A DNA stretch of 60,000 nucleotides from Tubiluchus corallicola (lineage: Eukaryota; Priapulida; Priapulimorpha; Priapulimorphida; Tubiluchidae). Both the position numbers and the translations under genes were made by a program. Below are positions 26,101-41,400 of the stretch, piece after piece (within the stretch, counting starts at the first letter, position 1; every line of letters starts with the position of its first letter). The stretch is taken from contig JAQGDQ010000434.1 in the NCBI GenBank assembly GCA_030141605.1, forward strand, positions 64,001 through 124,000, in the 5' to 3' direction. The notes under the pieces were generated by a model that saw only the letters and a program-made list of their open reading frames with translations, had not been told where the DNA came from and searched no databases.

Positions 26101-29100
26101 ATATGTTAATGACATCACAGATAAACAATACGTACTTTATGTAGGAATGCTAATAAATTATTGCACTTTACTTAAAAACCTTGCACAAGCAGTTTAATGA
26201 GTGTCAAGAGAATTGACTTCATAAATAAACAATGTGCACTGTATTTAAATAGAAAACTCTGTTTAACAGGTCTATTCAGTTTATAAATCCAGCCGCTTAA
26301 TAAATCCATTTGGCTTCGCACCAAAGTGGACTTATTAAGTGACACACACTGAATTGGAAATTACCTCTCCTAAAAAGTCATTAATGCCATGTTTATCGTA
26401 ATCCCACATAGTTAGAACGAGAGAACGAGTGAACAAATCTTGTTTCCTGATTCCTTGAAAGGAAAATGTTTGATCCCACCTCGGTTCACAAGTCATAGCC
26501 ATTGTTTTGGTTCTGCGTTTCTCACTGAAATGAATAAAGCTACGAATTCAACATGCTCAGCTTGAACACAGTTCAGATTTTTTTATGCAGATGTCCAACC
26601 TGCAAACCGGTATCGAGCATTCTGTGGCAAGGTCTACTTAAGTGGATGAATGTAGCAAGATCAGAACTCAGCTTGCCTCATTATTGAAACTATTATCTAA
26701 GTTGAAACACCAAGCTGCAGATGTGTCTTAGCTACATTCGCATTTGAATACATTATCTTTCAACGAGATTAACAGTCAGAATCGGTATGAAGCAAAACCT
26801 GATTCCGGAGGACATCCATTCATTCACTGACTAGCTTCAGCACTGCACAACTTCAATTGCTAAGCACACAGTGACAGCTCAATCAGCTACTCTATTCATT
26901 CTTTGAGACTAATAGGCTGTCCACACGGTTGTTCAAAACTCTGTCAGTGTTGAAGGATCGTGTGAACACCGAGAATAACAGTGAAATTTGAATGTCATTC
27001 AGGTTTGATGATATCGAGCTGGTTTTAATTTCCGTCAGTGTCGGCCACCATTCTCGGAATAAACAGTCAATAATAATGTGTGCTAGTGACTCAGCCAGAA
27101 GAGCCAATTTAAAATGGGTGCCAGACTGCGCATTGTCACTAAAAAAGCAAATTATTAACAAAAAGTGACTTCGTATATTTTGTAAATGCATGAAATTTCC
27201 TTGAGCACACGTAAATTTCATAGATTTGTACAAGAAAATGTAAAGGAACTTGTGCTCGTACTGCAGTGATAAACCTGCAAAAGTGCAAGCTATGGTGCTT
27301 TGACAACCTACTCTTTGTGCAGAAGAGGTGGAAATTTGTCAAGTAATCAAACATGCTTGGTGCTATCAGCATATGACTTAAAAATTCTTTTGCGCATCTG
27401 CTCTTAATTCCTGAAATATTTGTTAACGTCTTGGGTCATTTATTTACAAAGTTCTTTTTTCATTGATTTCGCTTTCTCTTTGCAGCAAATGCTAAAACAA
27501 AACTCATTTTCATATAAACCATTTTGGCAGTATTCCAGAAATGAAGAAAGTATAAAGAACACCCCTTTAACGAACAGTTAAGTGCAAAGTAACTGCCAGT
27601 GAAAATTGATCACGTGGACAGAGTTCAGTGTTTTGAATGTCATTCTTTTGAAGGACCATGTGGACTATGGATAAGACTTATCATTTGTGCCAACATTTTC
27701 ACAAAAGAAATTGCATCTAAAGCAAAACTTTGTTACAAGCCTACTTAAAAATTTACAGATATAAACAAGCATACAGTTATATAGAACAAAATAAACTACT
27801 GGTGCTGTAAATTTAATTCTTGCCTGCCTTGAAAAGTCACTGAAAATAGAGTTTAAATTTAAAAAAAGCAGCTGTCAACAATCAGTTGTGCAGATTTTCA
27901 AAATCTAACATCAGGCTTAGATGCACAGCATACGTTACCTGTATTAATTCAAGTCTGCATTCAATCATGCAAACTTTCGTTATCTACTAAAATGAAGCTG
28001 ATATGACACTACAAAATCACTCACCTTCGATCAGGTAGCAGAACCATCTTTATATAGGGGTTCCTAGGCTGATAGTTTGATTGTTTTAATGGCAGGTCAG
28101 TTGCACAAATGACAGTCACATATAACTGCGATCGCACACTGTCATACAAAAGCCGTAACTGTAAAAGTAAGTGAATTTCCATAAAAATTGGTAAACTGAA
28201 TGAGAAAAATGCTATGCGATACACATCAAACTAATACTACCTTAAAATCAGTAAGGTACTGTATGATTCCAGCAAAAATTACAGCTCGCGATGGAGTGAA
28301 CCACAACTACACATTTACAAAAATCATTTTACATATAAAACAATAAGTTACAGCATTTGGTCCATACGAGCCATTTGGCACTTATATTGCCTTTAGCTGC
28401 TTTTTGCATTTAACAAGAAAGGACTAGGTCCTAAGCTCCACAACACGACAAAACCATTCATAGAAAAATTTACCTAGTTAAGACAGGTTAAAGAGGTCAA
28501 AAAGACTCCATAGGAAACCTTCTCTTGTCAATATATCTTATCAAAGACACTTGCAAAAGAACCGCTAGACTAGCAGGGACACTCATTGCTTAGCCAAAAA
28601 TCTCAGAAACACAAAAATATTAGTGATTTTAACCTATGTTCAGCAACAACACACTTTAAACTACAAAGAAAAAGATATACCTGCACCCGCCCTTCAATTT
28701 CCGGCGAAAGAGGTCGCAACATGGTTGTCTCACGAGCACCCGGTGATGTAACCGTTACACTTGGTCTTCTATCTAAGCTAATTTGCTCTTGTATTCGAGG
28801 TCTTTGAAAACCATCATCTACAACAGAATACATGGTTACATAACAATACATAAGAGACAAGTACATGTGCATATTCAGAAATGTAATATTCACAGATCTG
28901 ACAAGTTAAATTTTTTATCTTTTTTTAACGAAGCGTACTAGCTGCTTTCAACCGTCAGTTTTTCATTCTTAATAAAATTAATAATGTTTTGTATTTTGTA
29001 CTTCATCATTCGACAGTACATACTATGCAAAATATCCCAATTTTAATTTTGCTAGCTTATTAATTTATAAGCAGCGCACACACTTTTGCTGTTCATATGA

Positions 29101-32100
29101 AAGTGCCTTTCACTTAAAACTTTGAGTATTAGTATAACATCGATAATTATTCTTATTAATACTCTAAAAATAACTCAAATAACTATTGTCAGTTTCACTA
29201 GTCACAGTGATGACGGCACATACTAATTAGATTAGCAGACAGTCCATTTCAAAGGAATAGTAACTGTAGACACTGCCACAGCAATGTACTGATGAATAAA
29301 ACACCAAACACTGGCATATATTTGTGAGATTACCTTCTAAAAGTATAAGAATTAATGCTAATCAACTCATGCATTATATGATACCTCATACAATCATTAT
29401 AGCACAAAACATGGAAATTTCTTGACACAATTACCAAAATTTGCGCAAAACTATGAGAGAAGATTATATTGATAGTTTTAAATGCATGTCTCATCTCTCT
29501 AGTGCTAACCAGAAATATACTTGATCTAGCATTCAATTGCAATATCTGTCCTCCAGATATTGTACAATATTATAACCCACTTTGATATTTTACTGAACCA
29601 GATACAGTCATGTTAATACACATTTCTGTTTCATTTTACATAAATTAAAGAAAGCGAAAAACTGCTTCAAGTTAGCTGCTTCTTACTCTACATTGGCTGT
29701 TATCAACAGAGGAATCTACTACGAAATAATAATCTAATCTTTCTGAGAACCACAACTAAAATATTTATAGCAGTGTGATTACTGCCAAGCCCGGTCAGGC
29801 TTTGAACATAGTATGCAATTTAATTAGCTGAAATGTCATCTATAATCTAGCAGTCAAGCCAGCGAAGACTAATAGCTGAAGCAATATTGGAAAGAAATAA
29901 TTCAGAAAATCAGCCACAGCAGCATGACAAATATTGCCATATGGTACAACAAATTTGTCAACTTTGGTTTACTTTACTTAAAAAACTATGACAAAAAAAC
30001 TGATGCAATTAAAATAGTGTGCCTTAAGTAGACAATTATTAATTTAATTACAACGAAATAGGTGCAGGCAGTAGGATTGTCGAAAAGCAAAAAATATGAT
30101 AACTCAGCAAACTCATAAAACATTGCCTATCAACAGGTAGTCCTACAAGTGACATTTAATAATGTTAACAAATCAACAATTACCTTTAGGATGCTCAGCC
30201 AGTTCAGAACCAATTGGACTGGATGCACAAAAAATACAGAAAAATCAAATTCAGCAGTTAATACAAGTCAAATTACACTAGATCTAGGAATGTATAAAAG
30301 TTGACTTAGCACAGCAAAGACTGTTCCTTTTTAATATTATTAGACATTAGGTATGCAACTATAATCTAAAATGGTGTACAAATTTGAAGGACAAATAACC
30401 AAAACAACTGATATAGTTACCCTAAGTTCCTCTGTACTACCAGTTCCACTTGGGGCTCATGCTTTGATTCAAAAATGATGTCATAAACTTCTTCAAAAGT
30501 GGCTCCTTTCAAAGACTGTCCATTCCACTCTAATACTTCGTCCCCTGCAAAATGAAAAGATTCGAAGCTAAGTCAATAAAATCACCATCTAAGCCAGAGT
30601 AATCTCAATGTACACTTTTAATGCATAGTTCCACAAAACATTCAGATAATGTTTACTGTGCTCCAATTTTAGTCAACAAATTGAGCACTTTTTCTTGTTA
30701 AACATTTACAATTTTCCAAGTAAAAGCAGCCATTAAGCACATTTCAAGTAATTCTGCCATGTAGTTTCACTACAACACCCGATTTACACATTTCATTCCA
30801 GCGTTTAAAATATTTAAAAAAGCAATAAGGTTCTCTGCAAAAAAACAAGAAATTGGCTATTTGACATGCCTGGTCGCAAGTGTCCAACGGTGTCCGCAAT
30901 ACTGCCTTTCTTTACTTTTGTTATGAATGCACCTAATCGTCCAGACTCAGTCATCTTGCCACCTACAACTTTAAGGCCAAGGATTGCACTAGAGTCACGC
31001 CCTTGGCCATCTTTTATTGTCTTTTTCAGTATCATGTGACCTATAAGCTTTGTTCCATCTGCAGACGGTTGCCATGTTACAGGATGCTGAAAATGCAAAG
31101 AAATAAATGTCAAATGATCAGGTTAAAGTTTAGAAAGCAGTCAAGATTTTTTTATAATTTAGATAGCTGTATAATATTTAAGTCTATCACCCAACTTTAA
31201 CTGTGCAGAAAATGCACAAGTTTAGCAGATTCATTGTTTATCACAGATACCTCCTTCTAGATAAAACTGCAAAGCTGTCAAAGAAACAATAATCACTAAT
31301 ATAATGCAAAACTGACACTACCAGAATCTGAACTTGAATTCCCAACTTTGGAAAACATTGCTTCGAACCTAAGCAACTCACCAAGAAAACATTAAACTTG
31401 GATTCTATGTCAATGTAAATGCATATTAGTGAGAAAAGTCTAAGTCGTGTAAAACAGTTTTTTTAACTACAAATTTTCCTTGAGTTTAGCAATACTCTTT
31501 TACATTGCAGATCTATGTACAAGTAATATACATGCATCACGAGTTTGCATTAATTTGCAATACACAAGCAAATGAGTATAGTGAAGTCAAGGCTTTATAG
31601 CTATAAAAACTGTCTGTTCGAAAACAAGTAAATGGATACATAACTATAAAAACTTAAGAAAAAAATTAATGCTAAAAATGCTAATTCATAGAAAACGAGA
31701 AAAGAAAACATATATAATCTCATTTCCAACATAGTCCTACACACAGGTAACAGAGTCAGACACGAATTTATTATTATCAATTTTTGGTGTTGCACATTAA
31801 TAAAACAAAAAACACCAAGCATGCTACAAAACACTCCGTTAAGCACAAACAGCACATCTATTCAACAGCGAATGAAAGCCTGCAATATGTGACAATAATA
31901 AACAACATCGATGCACTTAAAACAGTATCAGTGGTCAAAAATAAATCAGTGTGTACATGAACACATGTAGAATACACGTAAGCAGCAACAGTGTGCTGAC
32001 TACTATAAGTATATAGACCAAGTACTGTAATTATAAAAGCAAGCAGTTGTATGAACCAATCCACAAACACTGCTTGAGGAGAACCAGAAGACTATGACGA

Positions 32101-35100
32101 GCATACGAAATAATTGACAAACTAAATGGCAATGCAGCAGCAAAATAGTGAAGTAAAAAGGTGACGCTTAGTAGCTGTGCGTAAAAGAACTTATGACAGA
32201 TAGGAGGAGCTTAGCAAAAAATATCGGATCATTCTTCTTGACTCTCGACAGAAAACTAATCATCTTGTACATGACAACGATGACTTGTGAAAGTTACCTT
32301 AAGTGGTTCCTCAGAAAGCGTAGCGCAACTACTAGTGTCAATGCCAGAGTCCTTAATTTGAGGCTCAGACAAACTCCCACTATCCTCCTCCAGCGAGTGG
32401 CCGCGGTAGCCCTCGCGTTCGCCAAATCGCACTATTCTCTTTTTTGTCTCTGACATTTCCACTAAAGAACCTACTCTACGCACGTCATAGCTTTCTAGTT
32501 CTCCTACAACAGAATTAAAATAGGGCAACTTCAAGCTACTACAGTACAAGGCAATACTGTCAGAGAGTCTTTCCAGCACTGGCAATAAACTAGCTGTGGT
32601 ACCCAATTGGTAAAGCAAAAATGACCTTGCAATTCATTTCGGTACAAAAGTTGATTACCAGTAAGCAAAGACTCTCTAAAAGGCATTAATAAATATGAAA
32701 TGCTCACCGCTAGGAACTTTTTGATTTTAGCTGCTAAAATTTCATCTCTTTTCCAGGGTTCATCCCATAACTCTGGGTCCCCTGTGGTGTCAATTATGAA
32801 AAATATTGTACAAGTTAAATTAATTACTATTTAAATTCCATAAATTATTTACCTAATTAGTTTTACTTACAATTAAAATAAAATAAGGTGTTCTGAAGAA
32901 TAAAGTTTGGAATTCAAATATGAATAACAGCTAAACGAATAGACTTTAAATGTGCACCAATAAAGGTGAAATAGCAGTGGTAAGCAGTTTTAATACCTTT
33001 TTCACTGACACTTTCACTTTCGATTTCTCCTTCCTCACAGCTGGTACATTCAGGAGTTGATCGTATCTCATCATCAGAACTACTAAGAGAATGTTGCCGT
33101 CTGGACTGCTTTCCTTTACTGCGATGCTTATGTGGTTTTGGTGGTGGAGGCCTAACACATTCTGACTGATCAGAGCTAAGAGAATCATTGCGTAACATTG
33201 TTTCTACTTTGCGGCGATTATTGCCTTTTGATCCTTTACTAACTGCCGAGCTAGGATCTAGATGATGATGACGTCTTTCCTGCATCCTATCCAGATCTTG
33301 CAAGTCAGCCTCAGCAATGCGACGACCACCTGTTGGGGATTTATCAGGAGTATACTGATCGTACATATCCTTGGAATTCTGGCGAGATAATGACTGTCTT
33401 TGGCTTATACGATTAGAATCTATATTATCGTCTTTCATTCGCCGTACATGATCGTGCTCCCTAGAAGGCCTTCTTTCCAGATTTGCACGATTACGTTCTC
33501 TATCCCTCTCAGTTTCTCTTCTTTCTCTTTCAGGCCCACGCTTTTCGACATCTGTCTCTCGGTGTTCTCTCTCAGTTTTGATACCCTCTCGCTCAGACGG
33601 GTAACCTTTAGCACGGTCATCTCGTGCTGGCTTTGTTCGTTCATCTCGTGGAGCATCATCTCGACTTCTTTCTTCGTATCTTCGATCATCATCACGCTGT
33701 TTATCACCATTTCTGGTTTCTCTGGGCCTCATTTCACGTACTTGATGTCTTGTAGGAGTTCCAGCACTATGTCCCGTATCTCTCAGTGCACGTTCACTAG
33801 CACCTTCCTTTCTATGATTACGTTCTTTTGATCGATCATAAATACTGTCATTATCTCTCCTAGAATCAGTATCTCTGCCTCTGTATCTCTCATCACGATG
33901 ATCGCGCCGTCGTTCAGCATCCCCTGACGGCCTTTTATCTCCCCTATGCCTTTCATCTCGGTACCTGTCTTCATCGCGATGTCTGTCTGGTGAAGCATGA
34001 CGCCTGTCATTTCGCCGCGATCTGTCACTAGTATGTGAACTAACACTGTCACTACGTTTTCTATGTTCAAGCCTCTCGTCTGGATATGCGCCCCTATCTC
34101 GTTCATGTTTATAACGATATTCGGGATCAGCAGATTCTGAGCGACGGCGTGATATATCTGACGACCCCCTTCGCATTTCACTTTGAGTTCTTTCACGACC
34201 GCGACAAGTATCACTTGACCTACTATCACGGCCACCATCTTGTCCATGATCACCACCCTTGTCTTCATTGGTTGAATACTGCCTTTTTAACTCTTTACTT
34301 TGTTGACTACTAACTCTAGATATAGAAGCTCTCCCTATACTATCTCTTTCCGAGCCAATCCCACTATCACCTTGCGAATTTTGTTGTCGTGCCCTTTTTT
34401 CAGGGGGTGACACGTCCGGTTTACTTGCTAATGAGGCAGTTTCACTTCCTGAGTCCAAGTCCAATGACAATGGCTTTGCATTGGGGCCATGATACCACTG
34501 ACCCGTTTTTGCCATAATTTGCTGCTTCTTTCGACACAAGTTGCATGACCACACAGTCTGAAAAAGGCAAGAGTTTTACTTATTGACAGACAGTGAGTGC
34601 TCTGCTATCAGTTAGCTATCTTCACACATTTAATTGAAAAATATAAATTAATAAAGAAAACATGCCTAGCGGCTACTAGCCTAATAAACAGATTAAAAAA
34701 ATGCCAAAACACATTAATGATATCACTCAATGCAAACCATGTAATTTCTCTTTATCTAGGCAGAATGCAGTTTCTAAAGTTGTTATAATAATCACAAATT
34801 TCTAGCAGTAATACATGTTTAATTAAACATTGGCTTGCTGAATTTAATCCCACCAATTACCATTGCAAGGTGCAACAGCTTTGTACAATAAACCTGTGAA
34901 AAGCTGATTACAATTCAGTCAACAAGACATTAATGCATAATGGTACTGTACTTATAAAGTTCCATAACATAGACCTATATATCAATTATACATTCACCAA
35001 AGTATATCAGTTTATAAGCAAAATATTATTTTAAAAAAATGTAGTTATGCATAACGTCGCTAAGTGCCTGATAGACATGCGAAGTGTTTCACTCTACTAT

Positions 35101-38100
35101 GGTAGTATGTGCAGCACATTTTCTGGAATAGTTCACGCTGATTGTCACAATATGCATTTGTCACTAACTACAAGACAGCCAAAAAAACATTTCACAAGCT
35201 CTGCCAAAACAACTAAGCTTAAGTGAAATTGTTATAAAATGTAAATTTTCACTTTAATTCCAATAATTTCATCATCGCAAATAAACAGCGGTAAATTGTC
35301 AATGAAAATTTTGCAAATTCATGCTAAATATAAGAACTAAGAAATTATTTCTCAAACTATACAACTATACATAAACTCACATTGAAAAACAGCTAGCAAT
35401 CAGAAAATGTCATAAAAATGCATCATTATCACTTCTAAATGAAGCAACAAGCATTGGAACTGAAACTGTTCATTTTCTAGTGACTTCAACTTTGGCAAAC
35501 CCCGTTTTATTTATATAACGTCCTGTCTGACAAAATTAACAACTTAAATAGGTTATCCATAATAGAAGGGCCTGCATAAGTTACAGGAAATCAATGTTTT
35601 ACTTAGTATAGAGGTTAAATATAAAACTCAGTCAAGCAAGCAAATTATGTAACTAACTCTACTTATGTGTGAAATTACAATCGATACAAAACACTAAGTG
35701 ACTAGTGGGACTTTGGAATTTATTTAAAGGCAGGTTAATCACTAGTTCATGCCAGAAGGTTTGTTGGTTATAAATAACTGAAGTGGAAAATGAGTACGGG
35801 CAGCACACTTTAGCATGGATAACAACTATTTACAAATGATCAAGCACAGCATAAAAAGTTGCAGTGTCCGGTTAACATTACTTTTTTGAAGGTGCTTTCT
35901 AGAACAAAGCGTGCATACTCTACCGGTGTCTTAACACTAGAAATACTCACTTTACTGGTAAGAGGTTTTCCAGACTGTAATAAAAAAGAACAGACATTCA
36001 TACAAGAGAATCAGCTTTACATGCAAATCAGTACTCATATGATATTTGCACACACCAAGTCTCAGCAGTTAATTTACATGACATCATGTTTGAATTTGGG
36101 ATTAAGTTGCCATACCCCATCATTTAATTCGCAACAAAGTATACCTAAATTATTGTTTGCAAGCTCAACTGCATCCATATCCGTATCACTTACCTACCTG
36201 ATTGTCACAACCTGGCAATAGGTTAAACGACTCAAACCCAATGATGCCAAAGTAAACCACTATACATAATAACAATTTTATTAGTTCCTTGCACTTTGAC
36301 ATACCACTTTATTTCCAACACTTAGATGTACTCCATGCTAATGAAGGATACTAACTTTGACATGATGTAACTTCACAGAATCGTATATGGTACCTTCAAG
36401 ATTTGGCAAAATGGTAAAAAACATACAGAAAGCATCATTTGAAATATACTCTGCCATTATTAGCTTACATATCTGCAGGATAATTGAATGCTTCACGAAC
36501 CACTTTTAACTGTGAAAGAACATTTAATGCAATTGTGGAGTGTCGGTTTAGTAAGTTCTTTGAAAAAATTATATGAATATTATTTAAACTAATACGTGTA
36601 AAACTGTGTATTTAATCATTATAAAACATGTATTCATATAATGTTTTCAGTCAAATTCATAATAACTACAGCACTTAAATGTTTTGAGAATGATATTAAG
36701 AAATAAAATTGCCAAGGATTAACAATTTGCCACTGCAACCTTTTATGCAGTATAGTTACAAGGTATACGTTTTAAGAAAGTGAAATAAAAACAAATGCAT
36801 ATTTAATACATCATATAACTGCCACTTTTTGTACTTGATAAATGTAATGTGTTGCAAATTTTAAGCTTTTAATTTAGACGACAAAAAACTGAGAAAAAAA
36901 TCACACCTCATTGTACACCTCAATAAAAGTATTCAGGAGTGATTTAATTAGTTGATACTAACAGACCCACATTTCAGCTCATTTTTGCTGCTGCTCGTTT
37001 CTAGGAACAGGTAGTGAATGTAGCCTCACAGACTGCGATACCACAGTACTAATTAATGCATAATGTTAGAAACGAAGCAGCCCATCAAACTTATCAACTA
37101 TGATAATACAAATTAAATCTGCTAGTTTGGGGTATTTAGTCCAATGCGCAAATTTTGCTTCATACACGTATTTAGAGTATTCAAGCAGTTTAACTTAGCC
37201 CTACCTCAAACTTTGATAGCAGCTAGAAAATCAACAATGTTTATTATTGCCCCATAACCAAGCCACGCTTACTCACTTCACTGACCAATGATTAATCTTA
37301 AAATTTAAAATTCCCAAAACTGATTTAGCTTGCATGGCCCTCAATATGCTAGCCACCCGTATCGTGCAAAATGTTTAATTTCTCAGGACGAACAGCCTAG
37401 TTGTTGTTCATTTCAAAATACATGCAGTCTTTTCGTTTACAATAATAAAAAATATTAGTTATTAATACTTATTAATGACTAACCCATTTGGTAGCACATA
37501 GTAATATAAATCAGGGCTAGCTCTAATACAATAGGCCTACTAAGTATAATATCATTTTACTCAATATTAACAAAAGAGCTACATAAATTAAATTCTTTGA
37601 CTCTTTTTATTTAAAATGCACAATACTTGAAACATACATGATATAACATTAGACAAAGGCACATTAAAATAAATGATTATAATCAAGCAAGGTTAACTGA
37701 TAGTTAAGCGGACACAGCATGTGCTTGGAGACAGACTGCCAAAACTGCTCAGTGAATTGATGAGTGATAGCCGGGTCCAAAATTTGCTCAATCTGGGTGA
37801 AAATTATTTTAGGAACCTTATTGTAAAGGTTAACAGTGGAGCTTGAAATTAAACGTTAAAATACGAGTTATACTTATTTCTAATAATATAATCGTCTGTA
37901 TAAACAAAATTGTTGTGAAAAATGTCATAAAATATAATCAATTATCAGAAAAGTAATATAGATTATTTTGCACCTTTATTTATGAAATCTTAATTACCAA
38001 GTGATCACGGGTTGACACCAAAAGTTGTGACGACAGCGCCTGCTCACCTGACAATAGTTCACTGGAGGCAATGGTATTTTTATCTATTTTACCAACAGCC

Positions 38101-38349
38101 TAGCTAGCAAAAAGGTAACAGGAAAGTGGAAATAATAATACATATATGTACCTAAATGAAAAGCTAATGATTAGTTGATTATTGTGTTTAAACAAATGAT
38201 AAATGACTAATTACTGCATACTAATTACAAAAAGTGCAGTTTTAAAATCCTTGTCCAGAAAAAAGAGAAACAGCTGGTAGAGTAGAAGTTTACACAATTG
38301 GAGCAGCTTGACCTGCAAATCAGAATGTACCTGACATTAATTGTTAGAT

Positions 38350-38403
<54 letters not shown>

Positions 38404-41400
38404 CGCCTATAGTAATACCTTGTTTTTGAGATTGAGTTTTCCGCCACACCTTGCACACACCCTAAGTTGACAATAGTTACAAGTGTGCCCAATTCCATCT
38501 GCAAATTTCGTTTTGTTACATATTTGACAGATGAGTCCAGTATTGAGAGGATCTTCAGCTTTTTGCTGAGCAACTTTTTTCTGTATTGTGTCCACTTCAT
38601 CTTTGAGCTTTCTGCAAGTTAAAAATATTCATAGTAATAACTAAGTTACCGCCACAATAATTAATGCTGTCATTCCATAACTAATCATTACTATGTTTTC
38701 CATTTTCTGGCTGAGAAATAGCTACAGTTAATACTGTATGCCCCTAAGCTGTACATCAAATGACAATACAGCTCAGATACACAACAAAAATTTACGTACG
38801 TTATTAATTTAATACAAAAACCTGTTTGTCTTAAAAAAATGCTCCAAATAAAACAGCATGCTATTTGTAAAAAAAGGTCCTATATGGCATAGCATTGCTG
38901 CATGAAATGCACAAATGAAAGACAGTGATGTTCACCAATTAGACGACGAAAATCAGTAACCCATCATGCAAGTACTAATATATACTGGACAAGTTGGTTG
39001 TCCAACTTTTTAGTTGTAATAAGTAAGTGTCCAGATATTCCATTACACCATTTTATTTAAGCAAGTCTTGCAGTTTGTGGGTTTTGTCTTACCCCCTGGG
39101 TTGGGGTAACGAATTCAGCCAATCAGCACCATGCATTAGACTGAACCACGCAGTTTCTGCACTTATCATCCACGTGTCTGTTTCAACTAGCTAATGTTAA
39201 AAGCCTAAGTAAGGTGGCGAACTTGTGTGAGAAAATTTTGACCTTGCTTTAATGTCGCCAAGCCACCAAAATCTACCCACTCAAGATTCGTATTAAAGCT
39301 GAGTAAGTTTGGTTGCCTAAATCATTATGGGTTTTGTCACATTTGACAATAATTATCTGGTTGCCAGCCTCGACATGTAGTTTTTTATGGCCTGTTCTAC
39401 CCCAGCTGCTGCCATAACAGGAATTTGTTTAATATGACCACTGCCAACCTGTCAAGACCATTATTCGTTTAATCGTGGCACATGGTGCAGGCCATATAGC
39501 ATCATGTCACACAAGTGGTAATTACATTTCCCTAATAGTTTAACGGAAATGACTTCCAATGCCCAAGACGTGTTCAGCCGCAACAACACCATTACAGAAA
39601 TACTACACCCTAGTTAACATTAACCATCATGCCATTAAATAGGTTTTATCTCAGCAGTGCAACACAATAACGCAGATGATCCACGCGGGGGTAATGATGC
39701 AAGGGTTATGGAAACGCCACTTCGATTGTCAAGAGACAGTGTGCCATTATAATATTGTACACGAAGGACATGATTACATAAAAGCACTTGCAGTCGAGAC
39801 GTAACATTGCGCATATATTGACAGAAATAATATCATATTCGACGATTGCGTAGCACGTAATTATCGTTGCGGTGTACGTATTGTTAGTAGGATGCATTCA
39901 ACACCGTAATGCATAGCATGGCATGATTAGTGGGCATCGTATATCCCGTGTTGTTATATTAATGCTATCATTTCGTTATGCACGGTACGGTAAACTTGTA
40001 TATATCATATCAAAAGCCATGTGACGTCTGATGCTGCATATTCTCATTATTGATTCAAGAGATCAAAATTTAATGATCATCGTCCACTGTACCCTCTTAC
40101 GCGCGCCTCTTTAGTAAGCAAGCATGCTGGCTGCAGGCTTCCCGTTGTCCGCTCAATAACGTCAAGCCGATAAGTATGCGCAGCAACACAGCATGCCAGA
40201 CGCAAACACGTACAAATAGCAATACTTCATTTACAATGGGCAGACATTTTTACTACTAATCAACAACTGCAATACATAACTGAACACGGAATAGATACTG
40301 GTCAAGTTTTGGCCAGGTTTGCCTGAAGTTTTCAAGACAAATTTACCTCTTTTTTGTTAAACAGGCTAAAATTTTAAAAGAATCAACCGGCAATTGTTGA
40401 TTTTTAACTAAACTTTGAAGCAAGCGGCTTTGGACAGCCCTGTGTAATCCCTGTAAGCGTAAATTTGGTCCTAGTAACTTACAGTTATCAACTGATCCAG
40501 CATTTCCTAGTATTAGATTACTCGTGAAGTCATGTTATTACTATCTAATTATATTACGTTTAAACGTTTTCATTTAATTTTGAACCCAGACAGTGACCAA
40601 CAGTAGGTAATTACAATCATTACAGTTAAAATCTTTACAATTTGATTTCAATATCATCCTTATCAATTCTGGTACTTTCAAAAAGTTTGAAAAGACCTTT
40701 CAAACATCTCATCTCTGACTTTGACAAAGTTTCACAAAAAGGTCCCAAGTACAAGTCTTTATACTGCGTAGCGCAGACTCAAAACAAAACTTTTAGAATA
40801 GCATATTGAAATATTGCAAAACTCATATTGCAATAAACTGCAAAAATTAATTTATCTATATATAAATGAGACTTCTGGACATAACAAAAATTATAACTGT
40901 TATAACAATGTAGCAGTGCCCTCAGTGATACACAGAATGAGCTTTAAGAATGTAGAGTGATGTGAGACCACAAAATTTGTTTGAAAAAATTCAGCATTTG
41001 TGTCAGCTCATTGTATCATTCTATTTGAATAATGCCCCTCAAGGCTTAAAAAATAGAAAAACCATAAATTAGGCACGAAAGTTACTTACAGAAAGAGTCA
41101 TATTTCTATTTACACTTTAGTGTAGTTGCACGAGACCATCCCAAGCTAATCAGTTTATGAAAAAATTAAAATCATTTAAACTTAATTTTGCTCAAGAAAG
41201 TTTATAATTTTTCATAAATCATACCTTTCTTTATTTTAATACAATAGAACATTACTTGGCTTATGATGTGTGAACGTACTGCCTAACTCTGATGGCTGAT
41301 ACCATAGGGGTTAAACAGGAATGCAAAAAATACATGCAAATTCAAAATAAACTCTTTCAATTTTAGTAGTATTATGGGAATATTTCAAAAGTGTGCAAGT

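Noticed and set aside
33400-33831. Open frames on both strands across the RIM charged linker
   Set aside because: Shadows of the repetitive GA-rich coding sequence of RIM exon 3; only the main frame joins conserved RIM segments.
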